NCBI RefSeq assembly: GCF_019753765.1
Contig: NZ_JAIJZW010000006.1
Coordinates: forward strand, 1-64,000
Origin: Microbacterium marinilacus
GTDB lineage: Bacteria; Actinomycetota; Actinomycetes; Actinomycetales; Microbacteriaceae
Reading direction: 5' to 3'
DNA length: 64,000 nucleotides
Shown: one piece after another, positions 1 through 7,682 of the stretch
How positions within the stretch are numbered: position 1 is the first letter of the stretch
Layout: each line of letters starts with the position of its first letter
Notes under the pieces: generated by a model
Seen by the model: the letters and a program-made list of their open reading frames with translations, nothing else
Databases searched by the model: none
Told to the model about the DNA's origin: nothing
Made by a program: the position numbers and the translations under genes

Positions 1-92
1 CCCGCCTCTTTCGTCGCCGCCCTGGCCCGCCGCGCGGGTCGCACCTACACTGAGCGTCACACCCGCCTCCCTCGACGACGAACGGAGCGGCC

Positions 93-1418
93 ATGGCGTC
101 CACGTGGGTCACCGGTCTCGCGCCGCTGTTCGACGCCCCGAGGTCGCTGCTCGAGCGCGCGCATGACGAGCTGATCGCGGGGAACCTCGAGGATCCGCGG
201 CTGCAGCTGGTGCGTCCGCTCGTGCGGGACTCGTGGGGCCGCTCGATCGCGCGGTTGGTGGGCGCGGAGGCGCTGCCGCCCCTCGACCTGGACGGTGCCG
301 AGCTCGAGCGCTACCGTGCCGAGCACCCCCTCGCGGCCAGCCTGCCGCTGATCCGGCAGCTGCTGCTGCCGGGAGGAGCCGAAGATGCCGGGGTCGTGCT
401 GGCCGTGGGAGACGCGTCCGGCCGGCTGCTGTGGGTCGAGGGAGACGCGGGCGTCCGCGCGCTCGTCGACGGCATGGGCTTCAGCCCCGGTGCGAACTGG
501 GCGGAGGACCGCGCCGGCACCGCCGCGCCGGGCACCGCGCTCGCACTCGGGCGCACGGTGCAGATCCGCGGAGCCGAGCACTTCAACCGGCTGGTGCACC
601 CGTGGTCCTGCACCGCGTCGCCCGTGCGCGATCCGGAGACCCGACGCATCATCGGGATCATCGACGTGACGGGCGGCGACGCCGCCGTGTCGCCGCAGGC
701 GCAGCTGGCGGTCGACGCCACCGTGCGGGCCGTCGAGGGCGAGCTGCTGATCGGCAGGCTGCGGGCCCGGGAGGAGGTGGGACCGCGGCGCATCGGGGCG
801 CGGCGGTCCGCGTCGCGGCGGCCGGTCGCCCTCGGGGTGCTCGGGAGGGATCGCGCCGTCACCGAGTCGACCGGTCCGGTGGCGACGCCGCCGGTGGAGC
901 TGGGGCTCCGCCACTCCGAGATCCTGCTCATGCTGGCCACGCACCCGCACGGGCTCACCGCCGAGCGTCTCGCCGAGCTCGTCTACGGCACGGCCGCGGT
1001 GGCGACCCTCCGTCCCGAGATGGTGCGGCTGCGGCGCCGTCTCGAACGGGATGTCCCCGGTCTGCGACTCGAGTCGCGTCCGTACCGGCTCGTCGGTGCG
1101 CTCGAGACCGATGCGCAGCATGTGCTCGCCCTGATCGACCGCGGCGCCCACCGGCTCGCGCTCGCGGCGTACCGAGGCGACGTGCTGCCCGACTCGCAGG
1201 CGCCCGGGGTGGCGGAGCTGCGCGAGACGCTGCGCCTGACGCTGCGCGACGCCCTGGTCGCGGAGGCGAGCGTCGACGTGCTGCTGCATTACACCGACTC
1301 GGACGTCGGGGCCGACGACGTCGAGGCGCTGCGTCAGTGCCTGGCCCTGCTGCCGCCCCGCTCGCCGCGCCGGGCCGGGTTGGTCGCGCGGCTGGAGCGG
1401 CTCGAGTCGGACGCGTAG
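93..1418 (+). CDS. GAF-domain transcriptional regulator (AcoR-like sensor without AAA+ domain)
   Basis: A 441-aa protein. The N-terminal half, roughly residues 20-230, has the layout of the AcoR-type GAF regulators found beside acetaldehyde dehydrogenase genes in actinobacteria. It includes the stretch SMGFSPGANW-like region and a typical return strand before residue 210. The C-terminal part, from about residue 269, looks like a winged-helix DNA-binding domain with many Leu and Arg residues. There is no AAA+ sigma54 module, so it probably works with the housekeeping sigma factor. ATG at 93 follows GGAG at a good distance, and TACACT at 46-51 is a plausible -10. By family context it should control the aldehyde dehydrogenase at 3558, from which two unrelated regulator/enzyme pairs separate it. 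Confidence 0.8.
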   Translation: MASTWVTGLAPLFDAPRSLLERAHDELIAGNLEDPRLQLVRPLVRDSWGRSIARLVGAEALPPLDLDGAELERYRAEHPLAASLPLIRQLLLPGGAEDAGVVLAVGDASGRLLWVEGDAGVRALVDGMGFSPGANWAEDRAGTAAPGTALALGRTVQIRGAEHFNRLVHPWSCTASPVRDPETRRIIGIIDVTGGDAAVSPQAQLAVDATVRAVEGELLIGRLRAREEVGPRRIGARRSASRRPVALGVLGRDRAVTESTGPVATPPVELGLRHSEILLMLATHPHGLTAERLAELVYGTAAVATLRPEMVRLRRRLERDVPGLRLESRPYRLVGALETDAQHVLALIDRGAHRLALAAYRGDVLPDSQAPGVAELRETLRLTLRDALVAEASVDVLLHYTDSDVGADDVEALRQCLALLPPRSPRRAGLVARLERLESDA

Positions 1419-1437
1419 GCGCGTCCTCCGCCGCCGT

Positions 1438-1893
1438 TCACGTCGCGAGGGCGACGGTCAGCGCCGCGAGCACGAAGAGGGCCTGCAGCGGGGCCCTGAG
1501 TCGCAGCGGGGTGTGCGGGGCGTGCGGCGAGCGCCGGGCGCGGGACGCGTACACGTTGGCGGGGAACATCGCGACGAGGAGGGAGGCGAGCGCCCACGCG
1601 CCCAGGACGCGGAGGGGGCCGACGGCGGGCGGCACGAGCAGGCAGGCCGCTCCCGCCAGCTCCAGCACGCCCGTCACGGTCACCACGTGCGCCGGCGCGG
1701 GGAGGGAGGGCGGCACGATCGCGATGAGTCCCGCCCGCCTCGTCGTTCCGAAGTGTGCGAGACCCGTGACGACGAACATGGCGGCGAGCCCGATCGCCAG
1801 CGCGCCCGGCCAGGTCGCCGTGTACTCGAGGCCCCATGCCCCCATGGCGCGCGCCGCCAGGGTGACCGCGACGAGAACGACGAACGGCGCCAT
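1438..1893 (-). CDS. DoxX-family membrane protein
   Basis: About 151 aa with four hydrophobic segments (near residues 1-20, 30-50, 65-90 and 95-110, plus a C-terminal hydrophobic tail), the usual size and spacing for small DoxX/DoxD-type membrane proteins. The biochemical role of these short members is unsettled; they are linked to thiol and oxidative stress. I chose ATG at 1893 because GGGG lies upstream at a usable distance. An in-frame ATG at 1914 would add seven residues but lies inside the palindromic operator. It is divergent from the TetR gene at 1978, and the shared 47-bp region carries a perfect inverted repeat, so it is very likely that regulator's target. Confidence 0.75.
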   Translation of the reverse strand: MAPFVVLVAVTLAARAMGAWGLEYTATWPGALAIGLAAMFVVTGLAHFGTTRRAGLIAIVPPSLPAPAHVVTVTGVLELAGAACLLVPPAVGPLRVLGAWALASLLVAMFPANVYASRARRSPHAPHTPLRLRAPLQALFVLAALTVALAT

Positions 1894-1906
1894 GGCATAC
1901 CCCAAT

Positions 1907-1954
1907 CTAGACATTGACAAGTCGAGCGTACGGCGACCGCTTGTCAATGTCTAG
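1907..1954. promoter_or_regulatory. Perfect 15-bp inverted repeat, TetR operator between doxX-like and tetR
   Basis: Arms CTAGACATTGACAAG (1907-1921) and CTTGTCAATGTCTAG (1940-1954) are perfect reverse complements around an 18-bp spacer. TTGTCA occurs outward on both strands and can act as a -35 element. On the + strand TACAAT at 1966-1971 ends six bases before the TetR ATG at 1978, which suggests a leaderless tetR message. Repressor binding here would block both divergent promoters. Confidence 0.8.
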
Positions 1955-1977
1955 ATGCTCCTGCCTACAATGCAGGG

Positions 1978-2529
1978 ATGGGCGACGGCTACCACCATGG
2001 CGACCTGCGCCGGGCGCTGCTCGACGAGGCGGTCCGGGCGATCTCCGACTCCGGCGTCGGCGCGCTGTCGCTGCGTGAGGTGGCCCGGCGGGCGGGGGTG
2101 TCCCACGCGGCGCCCGCACACCACTTCGGCGACCGGCGGGGCTTGATGACCGCGCTGGCGGCCGACGGGCTGCGACTGCTGGCCGAGGAGCTCGGCGCCT
2201 CCGTCGAGCGGGGCTTCGACGAGACGGCGGTCGCCTATGTGCGCTTCGCGCGGGATCGTCCCGGTCACTACGCCGTCATGCACCGCCCCGAGCTGGTCGA
2301 CGCCGCCGCTCCCGAGCTCGTCGAGGCGCGAGCGGCGGCCTCCGCGCGGCTGGCGGCGGGCGTGCGCTCGATCCCCGCCGCCCGTCGGCGCCACGTCACC
2401 GAGGAGCAGGCGGCGCAGGCCGCATGGGCGCTCGTGCACGGGCTCGCGTCGCTCGCCGCGGAGGGCGCCGTCCCCGCAGACGACGTCGAGGAGCTCACCC
2501 GGAGCTCCGCCCGCCAGCTCTTCGGCTGA
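1978..2529 (+). CDS. TetR-family transcriptional repressor
   Basis: A 183-aa protein with the TetR helix-turn-helix at residues about 10-55 (ISDSGVGALSLREVARRAGV followed by the P-A-H-H-F-G-D recognition segment). The C-terminal half resembles the TetR_C WHG-type ligand/dimer domain (YVRFARDRPGHYAVMHRPEL). ATG at 1978 sits directly after a -10 hexamer, so translation is probably leaderless. It is divergent from the DoxX-like gene and shares a perfect palindrome with it, the classic autoregulated repressor layout. The ligand is unknown. The stop codon lies in a terminator hairpin shared with the convergent VOC gene. Confidence 0.85.
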   Translation: MGDGYHHGDLRRALLDEAVRAISDSGVGALSLREVARRAGVSHAAPAHHFGDRRGLMTALAADGLRLLAEELGASVERGFDETAVAYVRFARDRPGHYAVMHRPELVDAAAPELVEARAAASARLAAGVRSIPAARRRHVTEEQAAQAAWALVHGLASLAAEGAVPADDVEELTRSSARQLFG

Positions 2530-2553
2530 GCCGGCGGGCACGCGGCTCAGCCG
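2523..2553. terminator. Bidirectional hairpin between convergent tetR and VOC genes
   Basis: CGGCTGAGCC (2523-2532) and GGCTCAGCCG (2544-2553) pair perfectly around an 11-nt loop. Both stop codons fall inside the arms. There is no T-tract, which is common in high-GC genomes. Confidence 0.6.
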
Positions 2554-2915
2554 CGGTCGTGCAGCGTGACCCGGTATCCGTCGGGGTCGGCGAACGTGAA
2601 CGTGCGCCCGAAGGGGCCGTCGATCGGCGCCGAGGCGATCTCGTGTCCGTCGGCGGCGAGCGCGTCGTGGATGCCCTGGACGTCGGTGGCGTGAAGCCAG
2701 ATGGCCACGCCGGCGCCCGGCTGCGCGGTGCTCGCGAGATCGGTGCCGGGCACGATGTCGCGCAGGGCGAAGGCGATCGGCTTCGTCTCGAAGACGACGG
2801 CGTGCGGCGGGCCGGCAGGAGAGCGGACCAGGCCGAGGTAACGCTCGTAGAACGCCTGCGACGCGACGAGGTCGCGGACCTGGAGGGAGATGAAGTCGGG
2901 GCCAGTGGCGGGCAT
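2547..2915 (-). CDS. VOC-superfamily (glyoxalase/bleomycin-resistance fold) protein
   Basis: A 122-aa single-domain VOC protein. It opens with the first beta-alpha-beta unit (DFISLQVRDLVASQAFYERY) and ends with the paired module closing on TFADPDGYRVTLHD, where the D-P-D-G-Y turn is typical. Such proteins dimerise and bind a metal or sequester a small molecule. The particular substrate cannot be read from the sequence. ATG at 2915 was chosen over the longer open frame because it starts at the domain boundary and follows GAAAGAGACC. It is divergent from the MarR gene at 2979 and lies next to its twin operators, so it is probably the MarR target. Confidence 0.8.
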   Translation of the reverse strand: MPATGPDFISLQVRDLVASQAFYERYLGLVRSPAGPPHAVVFETKPIAFALRDIVPGTDLASTAQPGAGVAIWLHATDVQGIHDALAADGHEIASAPIDGPFGRTFTFADPDGYRVTLHDRG

Positions 2916-2935
2916 GAAGGGTCTCTTTCCGTCTG

Positions 2936-2979
2936 TGTCAGTTTTCTGACATGCATCAATGTATGTCAGAATGCTGACA
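2936..2979. promoter_or_regulatory. Tandem MarR operators, two copies of TGTCAG-N4-CTGACA
   Basis: TGTCAGTTTTCTGACA at 2936-2951 and TGTCAGAATGCTGACA at 2964-2979 are two palindromes with identical half-sites, 28 bp apart start to start. They fill the 63-bp gap between the divergent VOC and MarR genes, and the second overlaps the MarR ATG at 2979. Confidence 0.85.
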
Positions 2980-3437
2980 TGAGTCAAGACGGCGCCGGCA
3001 TCCAGCTGGAGACCTCCCTCGGCTATCTGCTCAAGGAGGCCTCGAGCGCCCTGCGCGTCGCGATGGAGGAGGTGCTGAGGCCGCTCGGCATGAGCGTCAC
3101 GCACTACTCCTGCCTCGAGCTGCTCGCGCAGCGCCCGGGCCTTTCGAACTCGGAGCTCGCACGGGGGGCGTTCGTGACGCGGCAGTCGATGAACGTCCTG
3201 CTCCAGGCGCTGGAACGGGACGGCTATGTGACCAGGCCGGCGACGCCGCCGGCGGGAAAGGCGCTCCCCGCCCGGCTCACGCCGCGCGGGCGGCGGAGCC
3301 TCGAGAAGGCCTCCGCCGCGGTCCGATCCGTCGAGCTCCGGATGCTCGCCGGGATGACCGAGGGGCAGCAGGCGGATGCGCTCCGCAGCCTGCGGAGCAT
3401 GATCCGCTCGCTGCGCGACCCGGCCGGCGACGCGTAG
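2979..3437 (+). CDS. MarR-family transcriptional regulator
   Basis: A 152-aa MarR protein. The winged helix-turn-helix spans residues about 35-100 (HYSCLELLAQRPGLSNSELA, then FVTRQSMNVLLQALERDGYV) and the wing carries L-T-P-R-G-R. Flanking N- and C-terminal helices form the dimer arm. ATG at 2979 is in the second of two TGTCAG-N4-CTGACA operators, so the protein likely represses its own start region as well as the divergent VOC gene. The longer upstream open frame is the antisense of the VOC gene and was discarded. The inducer is unknown. Confidence 0.85.
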   Translation: MSQDGAGIQLETSLGYLLKEASSALRVAMEEVLRPLGMSVTHYSCLELLAQRPGLSNSELARGAFVTRQSMNVLLQALERDGYVTRPATPPAGKALPARLTPRGRRSLEKASAAVRSVELRMLAGMTEGQQADALRSLRSMIRSLRDPAGDA

Positions 3438-3557
3438 CGCCCCGGGCGCAATCGGGTGCAACCTCGCCGGACGTACCGTGGCGACGATCGCACGGCGACG
3501 GCGCCGTCACCCGTGGCGCCCGGCACCTCGCGCGATCCGCAGTCGAAGGAGACAGTG

Positions 3558-5105
3558 ATGACGATCGTGGAAGAGGGCGTCTCGAACGTCTACGCAGCCC
3601 CCGGTCAGCGCGGCGCGGTGGCCGAGTATCGGGCCCGGTACGGCCACTACATCGGCGGCGAGTTCGTCGAGCCGGTCAAGGGCCAGTACTTCGAGAACAT
3701 CACCCCGGTCACCGGCAAGCCCTTCACGGAGGTGGGCCGCGGCACGGTCGAGGATGTCGACCGCGCCGTCGACGTCGCCTGGAAGGCGTTCGAGTCGTGG
3801 AAGAGGACGACGCCCGCCGAGCGCTCGGTCATCCTGAACCGGATCGCCGACCGCATCGAGCAGAACCTCGAGCGGATCGCGGTCGCCGAGACCTGGGAGA
3901 ACGGCAAGCCGGTGCGCGAGACGCTGGCCGCCGACATCCCCCTCGCCGTCGACCACTTCCGCTACTTCGCCGGCGTCCTGCGGGCTCAGGAGGGCACGCT
4001 CAGCCAGATCGACGAAGACACCGTGGCCTACCACTTCCACGAGCCGCTGGGCGTGGTCGGCCAGATCATCCCGTGGAACTTCCCGATCCTGATGGCGACG
4101 TGGAAGCTGGCTCCCGCGCTGGCGGCGGGGAACTGCGTCGTGCTGAAGCCGGCCGAGCAGACGCCGGCATCGATCCTGTTCCTGTTCGACATCATCGGCG
4201 ACCTGCTGCCGGCGGGCGTCGTGAACATCGTGAACGGCTTCGGCATCGAGGCCGGCGCGCCGCTCGCGCAGCATCCGCGCATCCGGAAGGTCGCCTTCAC
4301 CGGGGAGACCACCACCGGGCGCCTCATCATGCAGTACGCGGCGCAGAACCTCATCCCCGTGACCCTCGAGCTGGGCGGCAAGAGCGCGAACGTGTTCTTC
4401 GAGGACGTCGCGCGCGACCGCGACGCCTACTACGACAAGGCGCTCGAGGGCTTCTCGTTCTTCGCGCTCAACCAGGGCGAGGTCTGCACGTGCCCGTCCC
4501 GTGGGCTCATCCAGCGCTCGATCTACGACCAGTTCCTCGGCGACGGGCTGGAGCGGGTCGGCAAGATCGTGCAGGGCAACCCGCTCGACCCGAACACGAT
4601 GATCGGCGCGCAGGCGTCGAACGACCAGCTCGAGAAGATCCTGTCGTACATCGAGATCGGCAAGCAGGAGGGCGCGAAGGTGCTCACCGGCGGCGAGAGG
4701 ATCGACCTGGGCGGCGAGCTCAGCGGCGGCTACTACGTGGCGCCGACGGTGTTCGAGGGCACCAACGACATGCGGATCTTCCAGGAGGAGATCTTCGGTC
4801 CCGTCGTCTCGGTCACCTCGTTCGCCGACCTCGACGACGCGCTCTCGATCGCGAACGACACCCTCTACGGCCTCGGGGCCGGTGTCTGGAGCCGCTCGGC
4901 CGACACCGCCTACCGCGCCGGACGGGGCATCGAGGCGGGCCGCGTCTGGACGAACACCTATCACCAGTACCCTGCGCACGCCGCGTTCGGCGGGTACAAG
5001 CAGTCGGGCATCGGGCGGGAGAACCACCTGAAGATGCTCGACCACTACCAGCAGACGAAGAACCTGCTGGTGTCGTACGCCGAGGGGCCGATGGGCTTCT
5101 TCTGA
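3558..5105 (+). CDS. NAD-dependent aldehyde dehydrogenase, acetaldehyde/ExaC type
   Basis: A 515-aa aldehyde dehydrogenase that oxidises an aldehyde to the acid with NAD(P). The general base is E271 in [10 protein letters not shown] and the catalytic cysteine is C310 in [11 protein letters not shown]. This Cys-Thr-Cys variant is characteristic of the acetaldehyde dehydrogenase (ExaC/AcoD) branch. Other landmarks are IPWNFPIL near residue 170 and EEIFGPV near 410. ATG at 3558 was chosen because GAAGGAGAC precedes it at the right distance and it matches the family N-terminus; the open frame extends further upstream without support. DUF779 follows 58 bp downstream and the probable GAF regulator lies at 93. 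Confidence 0.93.
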   Translation: MTIVEEGVSNVYAAPGQRGAVAEYRARYGHYIGGEFVEPVKGQYFENITPVTGKPFTEVGRGTVEDVDRAVDVAWKAFESWKRTTPAERSVILNRIADRIEQNLERIAVAETWENGKPVRETLAADIPLAVDHFRYFAGVLRAQEGTLSQIDEDTVAYHFHEPLGVVGQIIPWNFPILMATWKLAPALAAGNCVVLKPAEQTPASILFLFDIIGDLLPAGVVNIVNGFGIEAGAPLAQHPRIRKVAFTGETTTGRLIMQYAAQNLIPVTLELGGKSANVFFEDVARDRDAYYDKALEGFSFFALNQGEVCTCPSRGLIQRSIYDQFLGDGLERVGKIVQGNPLDPNTMIGAQASNDQLEKILSYIEIGKQEGAKVLTGGERIDLGGELSGGYYVAPTVFEGTNDMRIFQEEIFGPVVSVTSFADLDDALSIANDTLYGLGAGVWSRSADTAYRAGRGIEAGRVWTNTYHQYPAHAAFGGYKQSGIGRENHLKMLDHYQQTKNLLVSYAEGPMGFF

Positions 5106-5163
5106 GCCGCACGCGGAGGCCGGCCGGTGACGGTCGGTCTCCGCTCCGAGGAGAGGAACGGAC

Positions 5164-5547
5164 ATGGTCGACACGGATCGCGTCGCGGTGACGCCGGAGG
5201 CCGCCGCGCTGCTGCGCACGCTCACCGCGCAGCACGGGCCGCTGATGTTCCATCAGTCGGGCGGCTGCTGCGACGGCAGTGCGCCGATGTGCTACCCGGT
5301 CGGGATGTACCTGACGGGGCCGGGCGACGTGCTGCTCGGCGCGCTGGACATCGGTCTGGACGACCCCGTGCAGGTGTACATGTCTCGGGCGCAGTTCGAC
5401 TACTGGAAGTACACGCACCTCACGATCGACGTCGTGCCGGGGCGCGGTGCGGGCTTCTCGGTGGAGGCGCCGACCGGGAACCGCTTCCTGACGCGTTCGC
5501 GGATGCTGACCGGCGCCGAGCTCGACGGGCTGGGGATCGCCCGCTGA
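5164..5547 (+). CDS. DUF779 family protein
   Basis: A 127-aa protein of the DUF779 family, typically encoded directly after acetaldehyde-type aldehyde dehydrogenases. A conserved cysteine cluster lies at residues 30-43 (HQSGGCCDGSAPMC: C35, C36, C43), followed by an aromatic-rich core (SRAQFDYWKYTHLTIDVVPG) and a C-terminal NRFLTRSRML segment. No function is established. The cysteines suggest metal binding or thiol chemistry that supports the dehydrogenase, which is inference. ATG at 5164 follows GAGGAGAGG. The gene is probably co-transcribed with the dehydrogenase. The odd G/C homopolymer block begins 23 bp after its stop. Confidence 0.88.
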   Translation: MVDTDRVAVTPEAAALLRTLTAQHGPLMFHQSGGCCDGSAPMCYPVGMYLTGPGDVLLGALDIGLDDPVQVYMSRAQFDYWKYTHLTIDVVPGRGAGFSVEAPTGNRFLTRSRMLTGAELDGLGIAR

Positions 5548-5564
5548 CGGCACGCGGGGGAGGG

Positions 5565-5619
5565 GCGGCGGGGGGGGGGGGGGGGGGGGGGGCCCCCCCC
5601 CCCCCCCCCCCCCCGCCGC
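5565..5619. repeat. G23-C22 homopolymer junction inside a perfect loopless palindrome
   Basis: Bases 5570-5592 are 23 consecutive G and 5593-5614 are 22 consecutive C. GCGGC before and GCCGC after extend this to a palindrome of about 27-bp arms with no loop. It could be an extreme terminator after the DUF779 gene. A poly-G sequencing artefact joined head-on to its complement, that is a false contig join, fits equally well or better. Confidence 0.9.
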
Positions 5620-5669
5620 GTCGGGGTGCCCGGGTGTGTGGGCTCGCACATGGGTACCCGCCGAATCTT

Positions 5670-5934
5670 TGTGGACACGAACTGTTCACCGTCTCTTGAC
5701 ATATGCGCCTCAAGCGGGTGCTGGACGGGTCGGAGTTGTACACACCCATGGCGTGTCGCGCCAACCTTCAAGCGCGTGTTTAATCACAACGTCATCCACA
5801 GGGTGTGGGAACCCTGAATCCCTGGTCAGAGGCAAAATAAAGCGTTGAAACTCTCGGGCGCGTCGCCGCTCTCCACAGGACGTTTCCACACCCGTGTCCG
5901 TTGTTTCCGCAGATACTCCACAGAGTTATCCACA
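5670..5934. promoter_or_regulatory. DnaA-box-like cluster in the 554-bp gap upstream of dnaB
   Basis: Several 9-mers resemble TTATCCACA/TTGTCCACA: perfect TTATCCACA at 5926-5934, TACTCCACA at 5914-5922, GTTTCCACA at 5882-5890, CTCTCCACA at 5869-5877, TCATCCACA at 5792-5800, and GTGTCCACA on the - strand at 5670-5678. The stretch is visibly AT-richer than its surroundings. Open frames here are short and unconvincing, and I see no gene between 5548 and 6101. No dnaA or dnaN is nearby, so this is not evidence for oriC. DnaA-linked control of dnaB or DnaA titration is possible. Confidence 0.6.
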
Positions 5935-6101
5935 GGCAGGTTTGCGTGGGGAAAACCCCGCGCCTACGGTGAACGGGCGGATGTCGGAGGCCCCTGCTTT
6001 CCTTGTCGCAGTCGTGCCGCGCCGATCCCGTCGCCCGACGTCGGATCGACCCGCAGAACCGCTCGCGTCCCGGAGTCCCGTCGGGGAGGAAGGAAGTCAA
6101 C

Positions 6102-7475
6102 GTGTCGATCGCCGACATCTCCGACGACCGTCTCGGTGCCCCCCGAGAGCACGAGCGCACGCCCCCGCACGACCTGCTCGCCGAGCAGTCCACGCTCGGC
6201 GGAATGCTGCTGTCGAAGGACGCCGTCGCCGACGTCATCGAGTCGCTGCGCGGGGCCGACTTCTACATCCCCAAGCACGAGCTGATCTTCGAGGCCGTGC
6301 TGTCGCTGTACTCGCACGGCGAGCCGACCGACGTGGTCGCCGTCACCGACGAGCTCATCAAGACGGGCGACCTGCAGCGGGCCGGCGGCGCCGACTACCT
6401 GCACTCGCTGACCTCCATCGTGCCGACGGCGGCGAACGCCGGCTACTACGCCAACATCGTCGCCGAGCGCGCGCTGCTGCGCCGCCTGGTCGACGCCGGC
6501 ACGCGCATCGTGCAGATGGGCTACGCGGGCGAGGGCGAGGCCGTCGACCTGGTCAACAACGCGCAGGCCGAGATCTACGGCGTCACGGGCACCGAGAAGA
6601 CCGAGGACTACGTACCCCTGTCCATCGCGGTCGACGCCGCGATGGAGGAGATCGAGGCCGCCGGCGGCCGCGACGGCGGCATGACCGGCGTCCCCACGGG
6701 CTTCCACGAGCTCGACGAGCTCACCAGCGGCCTGCACGGCGGCCAGATGATCGTCGTCGCCGCCCGCCCCGCGATGGGAAAGTCGACGCTCGCCCTCGAC
6801 TTCGCGCGCGCCGCCGCCATCAAGCACAACATGCCGGCCGTGTTCTTCTCGCTCGAGATGGGCAAGGCCGAGATCGCCATGCGCCTGCTCAGCGCCGAGG
6901 GCGCCATCCCGCTGCAGAACATCCGCAAGGGCACCCTCGACTCACGCGACTGGACGAACATCGCCCAAACGCGCGGCCGCATCCACGAGGCGCCGCTGTT
7001 CATCGACGACAGCCCGAACATGACGCTCGTCGAGATCCGCGCCAAGTGCCGCCGGCTCAAGCAGCGCGCCGGCCTGAAGATGGTCATCATCGACTACCTG
7101 CAGCTGATGACGAGCGGCAAGAAGGTCGAGTCGCGTCAGCAGGAGGTCAGCGAGTTCTCGCGCGCCCTCAAGCTGCTCGCGAAGGAGCTGCAGGTGCCGG
7201 TCATCGCCCTGTCGCAGCTGAACCGAGGCTCCGAGCAGCGCACCGACAAGCGCCCCCAGGTCAGCGACCTGCGCGAGTCGGGATCGATCGAGCAGGACGC
7301 CGACATGGTGATCCTGCTGCACCGCGACTCGGTCTACGATAAGGACACCCGCCCCGGCGAGGCCGACCTGATCGTCGCCAAGCACCGCAACGGCCCCACG
7401 GCCACGATCGAGGTCGCCTTCCAGGGCCACTTCTCGCGCTTCGCCGACATGGCCCCCGCGAACGACTTCCAGTAG
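6102..7475 (+). CDS. dnaB: Replicative DNA helicase DnaB
   Basis: A 457-aa replicative helicase of normal length with no intein. The N-terminal DnaB domain (PPHDLLAEQSTLGG to about residue 110) contacts primase and forms the ring collar. After the linker comes the RecA-like motor. The Walker A lysine is K227 in ARPAMGKST, followed by SLEMGKAE, Walker B near residue 330 (MVIIDYLQLM), then the arginine-finger region and SDLRESGSIEQDAD. GTG at 6102 was chosen because it follows the strong GAGGAAGGAAG site and matches the family N-terminus. In most actinobacteria rpsF-ssb-rpsR-rplI precede dnaB; here they are absent and a homopolymer junction lies upstream. A diverged copy of the last 43 bp plus downstream sequence recurs at 16211. 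Confidence 0.97.
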   Translation: MSIADISDDRLGAPREHERTPPHDLLAEQSTLGGMLLSKDAVADVIESLRGADFYIPKHELIFEAVLSLYSHGEPTDVVAVTDELIKTGDLQRAGGADYLHSLTSIVPTAANAGYYANIVAERALLRRLVDAGTRIVQMGYAGEGEAVDLVNNAQAEIYGVTGTEKTEDYVPLSIAVDAAMEEIEAAGGRDGGMTGVPTGFHELDELTSGLHGGQMIVVAARPAMGKSTLALDFARAAAIKHNMPAVFFSLEMGKAEIAMRLLSAEGAIPLQNIRKGTLDSRDWTNIAQTRGRIHEAPLFIDDSPNMTLVEIRAKCRRLKQRAGLKMVIIDYLQLMTSGKKVESRQQEVSEFSRALKLLAKELQVPVIALSQLNRGSEQRTDKRPQVSDLRESGSIEQDADMVILLHRDSVYDKDTRPGEADLIVAKHRNGPTATIEVAFQGHFSRFADMAPANDFQ

Positions 7476-7506
7476 GGCACCGATCTCCTGGCCGGAGGCT
7501 CCGCGG
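7433..7506 (+). repeat. Direct repeat copy 1: dnaB 3' end and downstream flank
   Basis: These 74 bp cover the last codons of dnaB, the stop, and about 31 bp of 3' flank. They match 16211-16283 with about eight substitutions and one single-base gap (near 88% identity by eye). The first 18 bases are identical. The two copies bracket about 8.7 kb of mostly accessory sequence. Confidence 0.85.
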
Positions 7507-7682
7507 GAAAGTGGCAAGATCCAGCACCACTCAGCAGTCACATGGCAGTCCTCCCGAGTGCAAGGAAAGCCAGACGCGCCGGAATGGCGATGTTCGCCCG
7601 ACTGCGCGGAGCTGCTGCACTCAGAGAAGCGGCAGAGGACCGCGTTCCGTGCGCCAGGATAGGGAGATGAGGCCCGACCGGT

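Noticed and set aside
57..1289. Long reverse-strand open frame over the GAF regulator
   Set aside because: Arg/His-rich shadow typical of antisense frames in high-GC DNA; the forward frame has family features and a ribosome site.
5400..5771. Open frames with poly-Gly and poly-Pro runs near 5.6 kb
   Set aside because: They are translations of the G23-C22 homopolymer, not genes.
5620..6101. Replication origin oriC
   Set aside because: DnaA-like boxes are present but dnaA and dnaN are absent; dnaB alone does not mark oriC.
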